NCBI RefSeq assembly: GCF_029210375.1
Contig: NZ_JARGER010000038.1
Span: 1-64,000, forward strand
Length of the DNA stretch: 64,000 bases
Direction: 5' to 3'
DNA from: Nocardioides sp. YIM 152315
Lineage (GTDB): Bacteria; Actinomycetota; Actinomycetes; Propionibacteriales; Nocardioidaceae
Part shown: piece by piece, positions 16,329-24,946 of the stretch
How the letters are laid out: every line of letters starts with the position of its first letter
How positions within the stretch are numbered: the first letter of the stretch is position 1
The notes under the pieces: generated by a model
What the model was told of the DNA's origin: nothing
Seen by the model: the letters and a program-made list of their open reading frames with translations, nothing else
The model's database searches: none
Program-made: the position numbers and the translations under genes

Positions 16329-17612
16329 ATGCGTGTGAACACACTGAGGATCGGTGCCGCGATCGCGGCCTGCGCGATGCTCACGCTGACCGCGTGCGGC
16401 AGTGACGACGAGGGCGGCAGCAGCAGCGGCAGCGGCGGGGGTGAGGTCGAGGTCTTCACCTGGTGGGCCGAGGGCAGCGAGAAGGCCGGGCTCGACGCGC
16501 TGGTCAAGGTCTTCGACGAGCAGCACCCCGACCAGAAGTTCGTCAACGGCGCGGTCGCCGGCGGTGCCGGCAGCGACGCCAAGAACGTGCTGGCCAGCCG
16601 CCTCCAGACCAACGACCCGCCGGACACCTTCCAGGCCCACGCCGGCGCCGAGCTCACCGACTACATCAACAACGGTCAGATCGAGGACCTGAGCTCGATG
16701 TACGAGGACGAGGGCTGGAACGACGTGTTCCCGCAGGCGCTGCTCGACCGCCTGACCTCCGACGGCAAGATCTACTCGGTCCCGTCGAACATCCACCGTG
16801 CCAACGTGGTCTGGGCGAACACCCAGGTCCTCGAGGACGCCGGCCTGGACCCGAAGGCCACCTACGACTCGATGGACGACTGGTTCGCGGCCCTCGACAA
16901 GGTCGAGGCGGCCGGCAAGATCCCGCTGTCCATCGCGACCGACTGGACGCAGGTCAACCTGCTCGAGACCGTGCTGATCGCCGACCTCGGCGCCGAGGGC
17001 TACAACGGCCTGTGGGACGGCAGCACCGACTGGGCGGGCTCCGAGGTGGGCGACGCGCTCGACGACTACGCCAAGCTCTTCTCCTACACCAACAAGGACC
17101 GTCAGTCGCTCGACTGGCCCGACGCCACCCAGCTCGTGATCGACGGCGACGCCGCGTTCAACGTGATGGGCGACTGGGCCGTGGCCGCCTTCGACGAGCA
17201 GAAGAAGGTCCTCGACAAGGACTACGTCGCGTTCCCGGTGCCGGGCAACGACGGGATCTTCGACTTCCTGGCCGACTCGTTCGTGCTCCCGGTGGGCGCC
17301 CCGAACCCCGACGGCACCGAGGCCTGGCTGCAGACCGTCGCCAGCGCCGAGGGCCAGGAGGCGTTCAACGCCGCCAAGGGCTCGATCCCGGCGAACACCG
17401 AGGCCGACACCTCGTCGTTCGGTCCCTACCAGCAGACCGCGATCGAGGACTACGCCCAGGACGAGATCGTGTCGTCCCTGGCGCACGGTGCCGCGGCGCC
17501 GATCGCGTGGCTGACCGACATCACCAGCGCGGTGGCGAAGTTCGGCGCCAACCAGGACGTCGACGAGCTCCAGGACGGCCTCGCCGAGGCCGCGGAGAAG
17601 AACGCGCAGTGA
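16329..17612 (+). CDS. Sugar ABC transporter substrate-binding lipoprotein (glucose/mannose type)
   Basis: A 427-residue extracellular solute-binding protein (SBP family 1). The signal peptide ends in lipobox LTAC (about residue 23), followed by a Ser/Gly-rich linker. The mature protein begins VEVFTWWAEGSEKAGLDAL. The segment YSVPSNIHRANVVWANTQVL and the later NVMGDWAVAAF are typical of glucose/mannose-binding proteins of the GtsA/Thermus GlcE kind. It is first in an operon with two permeases and an AGE-family enzyme. A strong intercistronic hairpin follows, which often raises binding-protein mRNA over permease mRNA. Confidence 0.88.
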   Translation: MRVNTLRIGAAIAACAMLTLTACGSDDEGGSSSGSGGGEVEVFTWWAEGSEKAGLDALVKVFDEQHPDQKFVNGAVAGGAGSDAKNVLASRLQTNDPPDTFQAHAGAELTDYINNGQIEDLSSMYEDEGWNDVFPQALLDRLTSDGKIYSVPSNIHRANVVWANTQVLEDAGLDPKATYDSMDDWFAALDKVEAAGKIPLSIATDWTQVNLLETVLIADLGAEGYNGLWDGSTDWAGSEVGDALDDYAKLFSYTNKDRQSLDWPDATQLVIDGDAAFNVMGDWAVAAFDEQKKVLDKDYVAFPVPGNDGIFDFLADSFVLPVGAPNPDGTEAWLQTVASAEGQEAFNAAKGSIPANTEADTSSFGPYQQTAIEDYAQDEIVSSLAHGAAAPIAWLTDITSAVAKFGANQDVDELQDGLAEAAEKNAQ

Positions 17613-17633
17613 CGTCCCCGTCCTGACGAACCC

Positions 17634-17665
17634 CCGGGGCAGGTCCGTGCGCGGACCTGCCCCGG
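17634..17665 (+). terminator. Intercistronic hairpin after the sugar-binding protein gene
   Basis: CCGGGGCAGGTCCG (17634-17647) and CGGACCTGCCCCGG (17652-17665) form a perfect 14-bp stem with a TGCG loop, 21 bp after the binding-protein stop and 39 bp before the first permease start. Attenuation or 3'-end protection is more likely than full termination. Confidence 0.7.
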
Positions 17666-17704
17666 CTTCCGTCCCCCGTCCCGACACCCCCGGAGTGAGA
17701 ACTC

Positions 17705-18592
17705 ATGCGTCACTGGCGTCGTTGGCTGCCCGGCCTGCTGCTCGTGCTGCCGTCGCTGGTCCTGGTCGGCATCTTCGTCTACGGGCTGATCGCCTCCAAC
17801 ATCCACACCTCGATGACCGACCAGCACACCCGGGTCGAGGAGGGCGGGTTCGTCGGGCTGCAGAACTACCGCGACCTGTTCGGTGACGAGGACTTCCGCT
17901 ACTCCCTGCGCAACCTCGTCCTCTACACGGTCACGTTCCTGGTCGGCACCCTCGCGATCGGCTTCATGTGGGCCTGGCTGCTGGAGCGCCGGCTCAAGGG
18001 CGAAGGCTTCTTCCGCGCCGTCTACCTCTTCCCGATGGCCGTCTCCTTCGTGGCCTCCGGCGTCGTGTGGCGCTGGCTGCTCAACAGCGCCGAGGGCGAT
18101 CGCGCCAGCGGCCTCAACCGGCTCTTCGAGGGCATCGGCCTCGGGTTCCTCCAGAACCCCTGGTGGACCGATCCCGACTGGGGCATCCTCGCGATCGCGG
18201 TGCCGGCCATCTGGCAGCTCTCCGGCTACGTGATGGCGCTCTTCCTGGCCGGGTTCCGCGGCATCCCCGACGAGCTCCGCGAAGCGGCCCGCATCGACGG
18301 CGCCAGCGAGTGGCAGCTCTACCGCCACGTGATCTTCCCGCAGCTCTCGCCGGTGGCCCTCTCGGCCGTGATCATCGTCGGCCACATGTCGCTGAAGGTC
18401 TTCGACCTGATCATGTCGATCTCCGGTCAGACCAACTACACGACCAAGGTCCCGGCCATCGACATGTGGGTCGAGTTCTCCGCGGGCGACTACGCCACCT
18501 CAGCGGCCATCGCCACCGTGCTGTTGGCGATCGTCGCCGTGCTGGTCGTCCCCTACCTCGTCTACACCTTCCGCCAGGAGCGCCAGCGATGA
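17705..18592 (+). CDS. Sugar ABC transporter permease 1 (MalF-like)
   Basis: A 295-residue CUT1 permease with six hydrophobic segments. The EAA loop, which contacts the ATPase, reads EAARIDGASEWQLYRHVIFP (about 197-216). ATG at 17705 follows GGAGTGAGA. It overlaps the second permease by an ATGA junction. No ATPase gene is in the operon, so a shared MsiK-type ATPase elsewhere is expected. Confidence 0.9.
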   Translation: MRHWRRWLPGLLLVLPSLVLVGIFVYGLIASNIHTSMTDQHTRVEEGGFVGLQNYRDLFGDEDFRYSLRNLVLYTVTFLVGTLAIGFMWAWLLERRLKGEGFFRAVYLFPMAVSFVASGVVWRWLLNSAEGDRASGLNRLFEGIGLGFLQNPWWTDPDWGILAIAVPAIWQLSGYVMALFLAGFRGIPDELREAARIDGASEWQLYRHVIFPQLSPVALSAVIIVGHMSLKVFDLIMSISGQTNYTTKVPAIDMWVEFSAGDYATSAAIATVLLAIVAVLVVPYLVYTFRQERQR

Positions 18593-19470
18593 CCACGGAC
18601 ACCCTCCCGCCGCCGGCGCCGACCGTCGCGCCCATCGGACGCGGCCGCCGCGGCGGCAGCCTGCTCGGCCGGTCGCTGCGCTACCTGACGCTGGTGCTCT
18701 TCCTGCTGATCGTGCTGATCCCGGCGTACGTGCTCTTCGTGACGAGCTTCAAGGGCCTCGGCGACGCCACGCCCGCACGGGCGTGGAACCTGCCTACGTC
18801 CTGGGAGACGGCCGGCTGGTCCCGCGCCTGGGAGCAGCTCGCGCCGGCCCTGGGCCGCACCTTCTCGATGGTGATCCCGGCCGCGCTGATCTCGGCGATC
18901 CTCGGCTCGCTCAACGGGTTCGTCCTCGCCCGCTGGCGCTTCCCCGGCGCCGACATCGTCTTCACGCTGCTGCTCTTCGGCATGTTCATCCCCTACCAGG
19001 CGGTGATGATCCCGCTCGTGCAGCTGATGCAGGACCTCCAGGTGCCCAGCGGCATCCCGAGCCTGATCGTGCTGCACGTCGTCTACGGCATCCCGATCAC
19101 CACGCTGATCTTCCGCAACTACTACGCCGGGGTGCCCGACGAGCTGATCGAGGCGGCCCGCGTCGACGGTGCGGGGCTCTTCCGCACCTATCTCTCGATC
19201 ATCCTGCCGATCTCGATGCCGGCGTTCGTGGTCGTGCTGATCTGGCAGTTCACGTCGGCGTGGAACGACTACCTCTTCGCGCTGTTCTTCTCCAACGCCC
19301 GCAACGGGCCGGTCACCATCGCGCTCAACTTCCTCGCGAGCGGCCAGCTCCAGGACTACTCGGCGAGCATGGCCGGGGCGCTCATCGCGTCGCTGCCCAC
19401 CCTCGTCGTCTACATCATCCTCGGTCGCTGGTTCGTCGGCGGACTGATGGCCGGCTCGGTGAAGGGGTGA
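18589..19470 (+). CDS. Sugar ABC transporter permease 2 (MalG-like)
   Basis: A 293-residue CUT1 permease. The EAA loop reads EAARVDGAGLFRTYLSIILP, and the C-terminus RWFVGGLMAGSVKG is the usual MalG-type tail. The start ATG at 18589 overlaps the previous stop. The stop overlaps the GTG start of the AGE-family gene (GTGA). It forms the membrane heterodimer with permease 1. Confidence 0.9.
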   Translation: MTTDTLPPPAPTVAPIGRGRRGGSLLGRSLRYLTLVLFLLIVLIPAYVLFVTSFKGLGDATPARAWNLPTSWETAGWSRAWEQLAPALGRTFSMVIPAALISAILGSLNGFVLARWRFPGADIVFTLLLFGMFIPYQAVMIPLVQLMQDLQVPSGIPSLIVLHVVYGIPITTLIFRNYYAGVPDELIEAARVDGAGLFRTYLSIILPISMPAFVVVLIWQFTSAWNDYLFALFFSNARNGPVTIALNFLASGQLQDYSASMAGALIASLPTLVVYIILGRWFVGGLMAGSVKG

Positions 19471-20708
19471 GCGCTCACGAACGGCCCGAGGCGACCGCCG
19501 TACCCGCGCTGACACCGGAGGGCGTCCGGCTGCTCGACTTCGCCCGCGCCGCCCGGGTCGAGCGTGGGTTCGCGTGGCTGGACGACCGCGGCCGGCCGAC
19601 CCCCGGGGGCGGCCGGCCGACCTGGGTCGCGGCGCGGATGACCTACGTCTGGTCGCTGGCCTCGCAGCTGGGCGTCGCCGGCGCGAGCGCCCTCGCCGAG
19701 CACGGCGTACGCGCCCTCGCGACGGACCACCGCGACCCCGTGCACGGCGGCTGGTACGACGCGCTCGATGCCCGCGGGGACGAGCCCACCGACCCGGGGA
19801 AGCGCGCCTACCCGCACGCGTTCGTGGCCCTCGCCGCCGCCTCGGCCGCAGCGGCGGGAGTCCCGGGCGCCCGCGAGCTGCTGGCGGAGGCGGCCAGCGT
19901 GCTCGAGGCCCACTTCCTCGACGCCGACGGGCGGGTCGTCGAGGCCTACGACCGCGCCTTCACGACGCAGGAGTCCTACCGCGGCGCCAACGCGAGCATG
20001 CACATGGTCGAGGCGCTGCTCGTCGTCGGCGACGTGCTCGACGAGCCACGATGGCACCAGACCGCGCTGGGCATCGCCGAGCATCTCATCCACGGGGTCG
20101 CGCGGCACCACGACTTCCTGCTGCCCGAGCACTACTCGCCCGACTGGGAGCCGCTCCCGGACTACCACCGCGAGCGCCCCGATGACCCGTTCCGGCCCTA
20201 CGGCTGCACGCCCGGCCACCTGCTCGAGTGGTCGCGACTGCTGCTCCAGCTGGAGGCCGCGCTGCCGCAGGCCCCCGCCTGGCTGCCCGACGACGCCCGT
20301 CACCTCTTCGAGACGGCGATCCGGGTCGGCTGGGAGGCCGATGGGGCACCCGGTTTCGTCTACACCGTCGACTGGGACGGCACGCCGGTCGTCCGCAGCC
20401 GGATGCACTGGGTGGTCGCCGAGGCCATCGGAGCGGCCGGCGCCCTCCATCTGCGCACCGGCGAGCGGGTCTTCCGGCACTGGTCGGACACGTGGTGGGC
20501 CTACGCGCGCGAGCACCTGCTCGACCTCGAGCACGGCAGCTGGCACCACGAGCTCGACGCCGCCAACCGCCCGGCCGCGACCGTGTGGACCGGCAAGCCG
20601 GACGTCTACCACGCCTTCCAGGCCACGGTGCTCCCCCACCTGCCGCTCGCGCCGTCCGCCCCCGAGGCGCTCCGCGCGGGCACGTCGAGACCCGTGAGAT
20701 GGCTCTGA
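19467..20708 (+). CDS. AGE family isomerase/epimerase (mannose-isomerase-like)
   Basis: A 413-residue (alpha/alpha)6-barrel protein of the N-acylglucosamine 2-epimerase superfamily. Conserved catalytic-region motifs are YPHAFVALAAA (about 114-124), PGHLLEW (His251) and WTGKPDVYHAFQA (374-386, His382). These patterns fit the D-mannose isomerase/YihS-type branch, which interconverts free aldoses and ketoses, but cellobiose or acylglucosamine epimerases share the fold. The GTG start at 19467 overlaps the permease stop by 4 bp, so it is co-translated with the transporter. With the divergent PfkB kinase it suggests mannose to fructose to fructose phosphate. Its last codons form one arm of a terminator hairpin. 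Confidence 0.82.
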   Translation: MSAHERPEATAVPALTPEGVRLLDFARAARVERGFAWLDDRGRPTPGGGRPTWVAARMTYVWSLASQLGVAGASALAEHGVRALATDHRDPVHGGWYDALDARGDEPTDPGKRAYPHAFVALAAASAAAAGVPGARELLAEAASVLEAHFLDADGRVVEAYDRAFTTQESYRGANASMHMVEALLVVGDVLDEPRWHQTALGIAEHLIHGVARHHDFLLPEHYSPDWEPLPDYHRERPDDPFRPYGCTPGHLLEWSRLLLQLEAALPQAPAWLPDDARHLFETAIRVGWEADGAPGFVYTVDWDGTPVVRSRMHWVVAEAIGAAGALHLRTGERVFRHWSDTWWAYAREHLLDLEHGSWHHELDAANRPAATVWTGKPDVYHAFQATVLPHLPLAPSAPEALRAGTSRPVRWL

Positions 20709-20744
20709 TTCCGCCCGTTCGGGAGCCATCTCACGGATCTCGAC
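20684..20744 (+). terminator. Long terminator hairpin overlapping the AGE gene stop codon
   Basis: GTCGAGA-c-CCGTGAGATGGCTC (20684-20705) pairs with GAGCCATCTCACGG-a-TCTCGAC (20723-20744), giving 21 base pairs with a single C-A mismatch. The stop codon TGA (20706-20708) lies in the 17-nt loop, so the left arm is coding sequence. It separates the sugar operon from the convergent rplQ cluster. Confidence 0.75.
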
Positions 20745-20759
20745 CCTCGCCGGACACGA

Positions 20760-20795
20760 CGAAGGCCCGCCACCCTCACGGGTGACGGGCCTTCG
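20760..20795 (-). terminator. Terminator of the rpoA-rplQ transcript
   Basis: CGAAGGCCCG (20760-20769) pairs with CGGGCCTTCG (20786-20795), with CACCC/GGGTG pairing inside. It lies 22 nt beyond the rplQ stop on the minus strand. Confidence 0.75.
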
Positions 20796-20816
20796 GGCGT
20801 CAGGTGACGGTCGGGC

Positions 20817-21434
20817 TCAGGCCTTCTCGTCCTCGGTGCCCTCCTCGGCGGGCGCCTCGTCGGCGACCTCCTCCTCGGCGACGACGCTCTCCTCGGGCGA
20901 CGCCTCCTCGGCGAGCTCGGTCGGAGCCTCCTCGGTCGCGGTCTCCTCCGCGGCGGTCTCCTCGGCGACGTCCGCGACGAGGGCGTCCTCGGCGACCGTC
21001 GACTCCGGAGCAGCCGCGGCAGCCGGCGTGGCCTTCTTCGCGGTCGACTTCTGCGAGGTGGCCGGCTTCGGGCTGTACGCCTCGGTCACCAGCTCGATGA
21101 CCGCCATCGGGGCGTTGTCGCCCTTGCGCGGACCGACCTTGGTGATCCGGGTGTAGCCGCCCGGACGCTCGCTGAACGTCGGTGCGATCTCGGTGAAGAG
21201 GACGTGCACGACGGACTTGTCGCGGACGACCTTGAGGACCTCGCGACGGTTGTGCAGGTCGCCCTTCTTCGCCTTGGTGATGAGCTTCTCCGCGAACGGA
21301 CGCAGCGCGCGGGCGCGCGACTCCGTCGTCGTGATCCGGCCGTGCTCGAAGAGCTGGGTGGCCAGGTTCGACAGGATCAGGCGCTGGTGGGACGGGCTGC
21401 CGCCGAGGCGGGGACCCTTCGTGGGCTTGGGCAT
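20817..21434 (-). CDS. rplQ: Ribosomal protein L17 with acidic C-terminal extension
   Basis: A 205-residue L17 of the large subunit. Residues 1-120 are the conserved domain (begins [19 protein letters not shown]). Residues about 130-205 are an extension rich in Glu, Ala, Thr and Val, longer than in E. coli L17 (127 residues) and common in actinobacteria. The tail is low-complexity and predicted disordered. It is the last gene of the spc-alpha type cluster, followed by a strong hairpin. Confidence 0.96.
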   Translation of the reverse strand: MPKPTKGPRLGGSPSHQRLILSNLATQLFEHGRITTTESRARALRPFAEKLITKAKKGDLHNRREVLKVVRDKSVVHVLFTEIAPTFSERPGGYTRITKVGPRKGDNAPMAVIELVTEAYSPKPATSQKSTAKKATPAAAAAPESTVAEDALVADVAEETAAEETATEEAPTELAEEASPEESVVAEEEVADEAPAEEGTEDEKA

Positions 21435-21509
21435 CGTGTCTCTCTTCTCTCTCCGGCCGTGTCAGGTACCGGGGTAGACGCCCGCCGGGCGGCGGACGGT
21501 TTTCGGTGG

Positions 21510-21539
21510 TCGAGGAAGGCGCGCCAGCGCCATCCTCGA
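21510..21539 (-). terminator. Hairpin in the rpoA-rplQ gap
   Basis: TCGAGGA-a-GGCGC (21510-21522) pairs with GCGCC-a-TCCTCGA (21527-21539) around a GCCA loop, 8 nt after the rpoA stop. It is probably a partial terminator or RNA processing site, since rplQ needs read-through. Confidence 0.55.
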
Positions 21540-21546
21540 AGCCGTA

Positions 21547-22563
21547 TCAGTACTGCTCGTCCTCGACGAACGCGTCGTCGTCGTCGTCGCCGTACGCCGC
21601 CAGCGCGGCCTGCGGGTCGAAGCCGGGCGCGCTGTCCTTGAGGGACAGGCCCATCTCGACCAGCTTGGCCTTGACCTCGTCGATCGACTTCGCACCGAAG
21701 TTGCGGATGTCGAGCAGGTCCTGCTCCGAGCGGCTGATGAGCTCACCCACGGTGTGGATGCCCTCGCGCTTGAGGCAGTTGTAGGAGCGGACGGTCAGCT
21801 GCAGGTCCTCGACCGGGAGGGCGAGGTCGGCGGCCAGCTGCTCGTCGACCGGCGACGGGCCGATGTCGATGCCCTCGGCCTCGACGTTCAGCTCACGGGC
21901 CAGGCCGAAGAGCTCGACCAGGGTCTTGCCGGCCGAGGCGATCGCGTCGCGGGGACGGATCGACGGCTTGGTCTCGACGTCGATGACGAGCTTGTCGAAG
22001 TCCGTGCGCTGCTCGACACGGGTGGCCTCGACCTTGTAGGTCACCTTCAGGACGGGGCTGTAGATCGAGTCGACGGGCATCCGGCCGATCTCGTTGTCCG
22101 CGCCCTTGTTCTGCACGGCGGACACGTAGCCACGCCCACGCTCGACGACCAGCTCCATCTCCAGCTTGCCCTTGTCGGACAGGGTGGCGATCTTCAGGTC
22201 GGGGTTGTGCACCTCGACACCGGCCGGCGGCGCGATGTCCGCGGCGGTGACGTCACCGGCACCGGACTTGCGCAGGTACATGGTGACGGGCTCGTCGTGC
22301 TCCGAGGAGACGACCAGGCCCTTGAGGTTGAGGATGACCTCGGTGACGTCCTCCTTGACGCCCTCGATGGTCGAGAACTCGTGGAGGACGCTGTCGATCT
22401 TGATGCTCGTGACCGAGGCACCGGGGATCGAGCTGAGCAGGGTACGCCGCAGCGAGTTGCCGAGCGTGTAGCCGAAGCCCGGCTCGAGCGGCTCGATCAC
22501 GAACCGCGAACGGAACTCGTCGACGGTCTCTTCCGACAGGGTGGGGCGCTGTGCGATGAGCAC
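21547..22563 (-). CDS. rpoA: RNA polymerase alpha subunit
   Basis: A 338-residue alpha subunit. The N-terminal dimerisation domain contains [20 protein letters not shown]. The C-terminal domain, which contacts UP elements and activators, contains [18 protein letters not shown] and [19 protein letters not shown] at 22563 is chosen: the protein then begins [12 protein letters not shown] as in other actinobacteria, with GGAAAGGAAAG upstream. An acidic tail ([13 protein letters not shown]) ends the protein. Confidence 0.97.
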   Translation of the reverse strand: MLIAQRPTLSEETVDEFRSRFVIEPLEPGFGYTLGNSLRRTLLSSIPGASVTSIKIDSVLHEFSTIEGVKEDVTEVILNLKGLVVSSEHDEPVTMYLRKSGAGDVTAADIAPPAGVEVHNPDLKIATLSDKGKLEMELVVERGRGYVSAVQNKGADNEIGRMPVDSIYSPVLKVTYKVEATRVEQRTDFDKLVIDVETKPSIRPRDAIASAGKTLVELFGLARELNVEAEGIDIGPSPVDEQLAADLALPVEDLQLTVRSYNCLKREGIHTVGELISRSEQDLLDIRNFGAKSIDEVKAKLVEMGLSLKDSAPGFDPQAALAAYGDDDDDAFVEDEQY

Positions 22564-22634
22564 TTGTTCTTTCCTTTCCGGGCCCACCCGCTATTTGACG
22601 GGCCCGAACTTCAGGGTTGACGGAAGGTGTGGTC

Positions 22635-22667
22635 GGCGCCGCGGCTCCTGGCGGTCTCCGCGGCGCC
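22635..22667 (-). terminator. Hairpin in the rpsD-rpoA gap
   Basis: GGCGCCGCGG (22635-22644) is perfectly complementary to CCGCGGCGCC (22658-22667), 9 nt after the rpsD stop. It is likely a processing or attenuation site, as rpoA lies downstream without an obvious strong promoter. Confidence 0.5.
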
Positions 22668-22675
22668 GGCCGGTG

Positions 22676-23284
22676 TCACTTCTTCGAGTAGTACTCGACG
22701 ATGAGCTGCTCCTGGACCGGGATGTCGATCTGGGCCCGGACCGGGAGCTGATGGACGAGGACCCGCATCCGCGACGGGATCGCCTCGAGCCACGCGGGCA
22801 CGACGCGTTCGCCGTGGGTCTCCCGAGCCACGATGAACGGGGTCGTCTCGAGCGACTTCTCGCGGACGTCGATGACGTCGTGCGCGGCGACCTGGTACGA
22901 CGGGATGTCGACCTTCTTGCCGTTCACCTTGAAGTGACCGTGCACGACCAGCTGGCGGGCGTGGCGGCGGGTCCGGGCGAAGCCGGCGCGGTAGACGACG
23001 TTGTCCAGGCGGCACTCGAGCAGCTGGAGCAGGTTGTCACCGGTCTTGCCGGCGCGGCGCGACGCCTCGGTGTAGTAGTTGTGGAACTGCTTCTCCATCA
23101 CGCCGTAGGTGAAGCGCGCCTTCTGCTTCTCGCGAAGCTGGAGGAGGTACTCGCTCTCCTTGATGCGGCCGCGGCCGTGCTGGCCGGGAGGGTAGGGGCG
23201 ACGCTCGAAGGACGAGTCGCCACCGACGAGGTCGACGCCGAGACGGCGCGACTTCCGGGTCATGGGGCCGGTGTAACGGGCCAT
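22676..23284 (-). CDS. rpsD: Ribosomal protein S4 (cysteine-free form)
   Basis: A 202-residue S4, a primary 16S rRNA-binding protein. The N-terminus MARYTGPMTRKSRRLGVD lacks the zinc-binding cysteines found in some bacterial S4 proteins. The S4 RNA-binding motif spans about residues 92-150 (CRLDNVVYRAGFARTRRHAR). A GGAG-type site precedes the ATG. Confidence 0.96.
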   Translation of the reverse strand: MARYTGPMTRKSRRLGVDLVGGDSSFERRPYPPGQHGRGRIKESEYLLQLREKQKARFTYGVMEKQFHNYYTEASRRAGKTGDNLLQLLECRLDNVVYRAGFARTRRHARQLVVHGHFKVNGKKVDIPSYQVAAHDVIDVREKSLETTPFIVARETHGERVVPAWLEAIPSRMRVLVHQLPVRAQIDIPVQEQLIVEYYSKK

Positions 23285-23316
23285 TTTCTACAAGTCTCCT
23301 GTTCTCGGTCGCGCGG

Positions 23317-23724
23317 TCAGACGCGGCGGCGCTTGGGCGGGCGGCAGCCGTTGTGGGGCGTGGGCGTGACGTCCTGGATGGTGCCGACCTCGAGGCCGAT
23401 CGCACCCAGGGAACGGATCGCCGTCTCGCGGCCCGAGCCCGGGCCCTTCACGAAGACGTCGATCTTCTTCATGCCGTGCTCCATCGCCCGGCGACCGGCC
23501 GCCTCGGCGGCCATCTGCGCGGCGAACGGGGTGGACTTGCGGGAACCCTTGAAGCCGACGGTGCCGGCCGAGGCCCACGAGATCACCGCACCGGTCGGGT
23601 CGGTGATCGTGACGATCGTGTTGTTGAACGTGCTCTTGATGTGGGCCTCGCCCACGGCGACGTTCTTCTTCTCCTTGCGGCGCACCTTCTTGGCGCCGGC
23701 CGCGCTGCGGCTCTTGGGAGGCAT
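23317..23724 (-). CDS. rpsK: Ribosomal protein S11
   Basis: A 135-residue S11 of the small-subunit platform. Conserved blocks are [15 protein letters not shown] and the C-terminal [18 protein letters not shown], whose Asn-Gly pair is the usual isoaspartate site. CAGGAG precedes the ATG. It sits between rpsM and rpsD as in most actinobacteria. Confidence 0.97.
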   Translation of the reverse strand: MPPKSRSAAGAKKVRRKEKKNVAVGEAHIKSTFNNTIVTITDPTGAVISWASAGTVGFKGSRKSTPFAAQMAAEAAGRRAMEHGMKKIDVFVKGPGSGRETAIRSLGAIGLEVGTIQDVTPTPHNGCRPPKRRRV

Positions 23725-23791
23725 GCAGTAACTCCTGAGGTTTCTGGTCTGGAAGCTCGTGTGTGACGAGGATCAGCGCGTCAGCGCTGGA

Positions 23792-24166
23792 TCACTTCGC
23801 CTTCTTCTTGCCGGCAACCGTGCGCTTCGGACCCTTGCGGGTGCGGGCGTTGGTCTTGGTGCGCTGACCGCGGACCGGGAGGCCCTGGCGGTGACGGCGA
23901 CCCTGGTAGCTGCCGATCTCGATCTTGCGACGGATGTCGGCCTGGACCTCGCGACGGAGGTCACCCTCGATCTTGAAGTTGGCTTCGATCTCGTCACGGA
24001 GCTTGACCAGCTCCTCGTCACCCAGCTGGTGGACGCGCAGGTCGGGGTTGACCCCGGTGGCGGCCAGGAGCTGCTGGGCGCGGGTACGGCCGATGCCGTA
24101 GATATAGGTGAGTGCGACCTCGATGCGCTTGTCGCGCGGGAGGTCCACACCAACGAGGCGTGCCAT
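23792..24166 (-). CDS. rpsM: Ribosomal protein S13
   Basis: A 124-residue S13 of the small-subunit head. It begins [20 protein letters not shown]. The helix-two-turn-helix motif contains [15 protein letters not shown], and the basic tail [20 protein letters not shown] contacts P-site tRNA. The 160-bp gap upstream to rpmJ holds no gene I can recognise. Confidence 0.97.
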   Translation of the reverse strand: MARLVGVDLPRDKRIEVALTYIYGIGRTRAQQLLAATGVNPDLRVHQLGDEELVKLRDEIEANFKIEGDLRREVQADIRRKIEIGSYQGRRHRQGLPVRGQRTKTNARTRKGPKRTVAGKKKAK

Positions 24167-24326
24167 GTGGCTTGTCCTTCTGTTCGTTCGCAGCGGTTTC
24201 GGTCGTGTCGCACCCCGGCGCCTCTAGCTGTCCGGGCTCCGGCCTGCTGCTCCGGAGGTGGTTCGCCCTGACGGGCTAAGCGATCACGTTGTAGATGTTG
24301 AGTTGTGTTGCTCTACGAGCAGGGAC

Positions 24327-24440
24327 TCAGCCCTGGCGCTGCTTGTGGCGCGGGTTCTCGCAGATGACCATGACGCGGCCGTGGCGACGGATCACCTTGC
24401 ACTTGTCGCAGATCGGCTTGACGCTCGGCTTGACCTTCAC
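24327..24440 (-). CDS. rpmJ: Ribosomal protein L36 (zinc form)
   Basis: A 37-residue L36 read directly from the sequence. GTG at 24440 begins [20 protein letters not shown] and the protein ends NPRHKQRQG. Zinc ligands are Cys11, Cys14, Cys27 and the following His (C-x2-C-x12-C-x4-H), so this is the zinc-containing form. GGAAAGGG lies upstream of the GTG. The position between infA and rpsM is the conserved one. Confidence 0.95.
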   Translation of the reverse strand: MKVKPSVKPICDKCKVIRRHGRVMVICENPRHKQRQG

Positions 24441-24480
24441 TGTCAGGCCCTTTCCGGTATCGGCTGGATGAGCGGATCGC

Positions 24481-24702
24481 TCACTTGTACCGGTAGACGA
24501 TCCGACCTCGGGTGAGGTCGTACGGCGAGAGCTCCACCACCACGCGGTCCTCGGGGAGGATCCGGATGTAGTGCTGGCGCATCTTGCCGCTGATGTGGGC
24601 GAGAACCTTGTGCCCGTTGCTCAGCTCGACGCGGAACATGGCATTCGGCAGGGCCTCCACGACGGTGCCCTCGATCTCGATCACGCCTTCTTTCTTCGGC
24701 AT
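24481..24702 (-). CDS. infA: Translation initiation factor IF-1
   Basis: A 73-residue OB-fold protein that blocks the ribosomal A site during initiation. It runs from [20 protein letters not shown] to the usual ending [14 protein letters not shown] at 24702 is chosen because homologues start MPKK/MAKK; a GTG three codons upstream (24711) overlaps the GGAGG and is less likely. The 244 bp upstream contain the promoter region but no clear hexamers. Confidence 0.96.
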   Translation of the reverse strand: MPKKEGVIEIEGTVVEALPNAMFRVELSNGHKVLAHISGKMRQHYIRILPEDRVVVELSPYDLTRGRIVYRYK

Positions 24703-24946
24703 GTCCTCCACAATCTGTTGGTCGGTTGTCTACCGTGTCGTGCACCGGGCCCGGCGAGCCGGATCCGGGTGGCCCGGGAACCTCCGCCCCTGAACTGTGA
24801 GCTCAGCGCGACGGTGGACCTCGTGCGGCCGCTCGAGCACCTCATCCCGCGCACAGGAGCGACGCGCTCGGAGAGCGATCCACTCAGGTGATTCGGGCAG
24901 CCGCGAGGCACCACAAAGCAGACCCACGTTGGGCCGACACGCCAGT

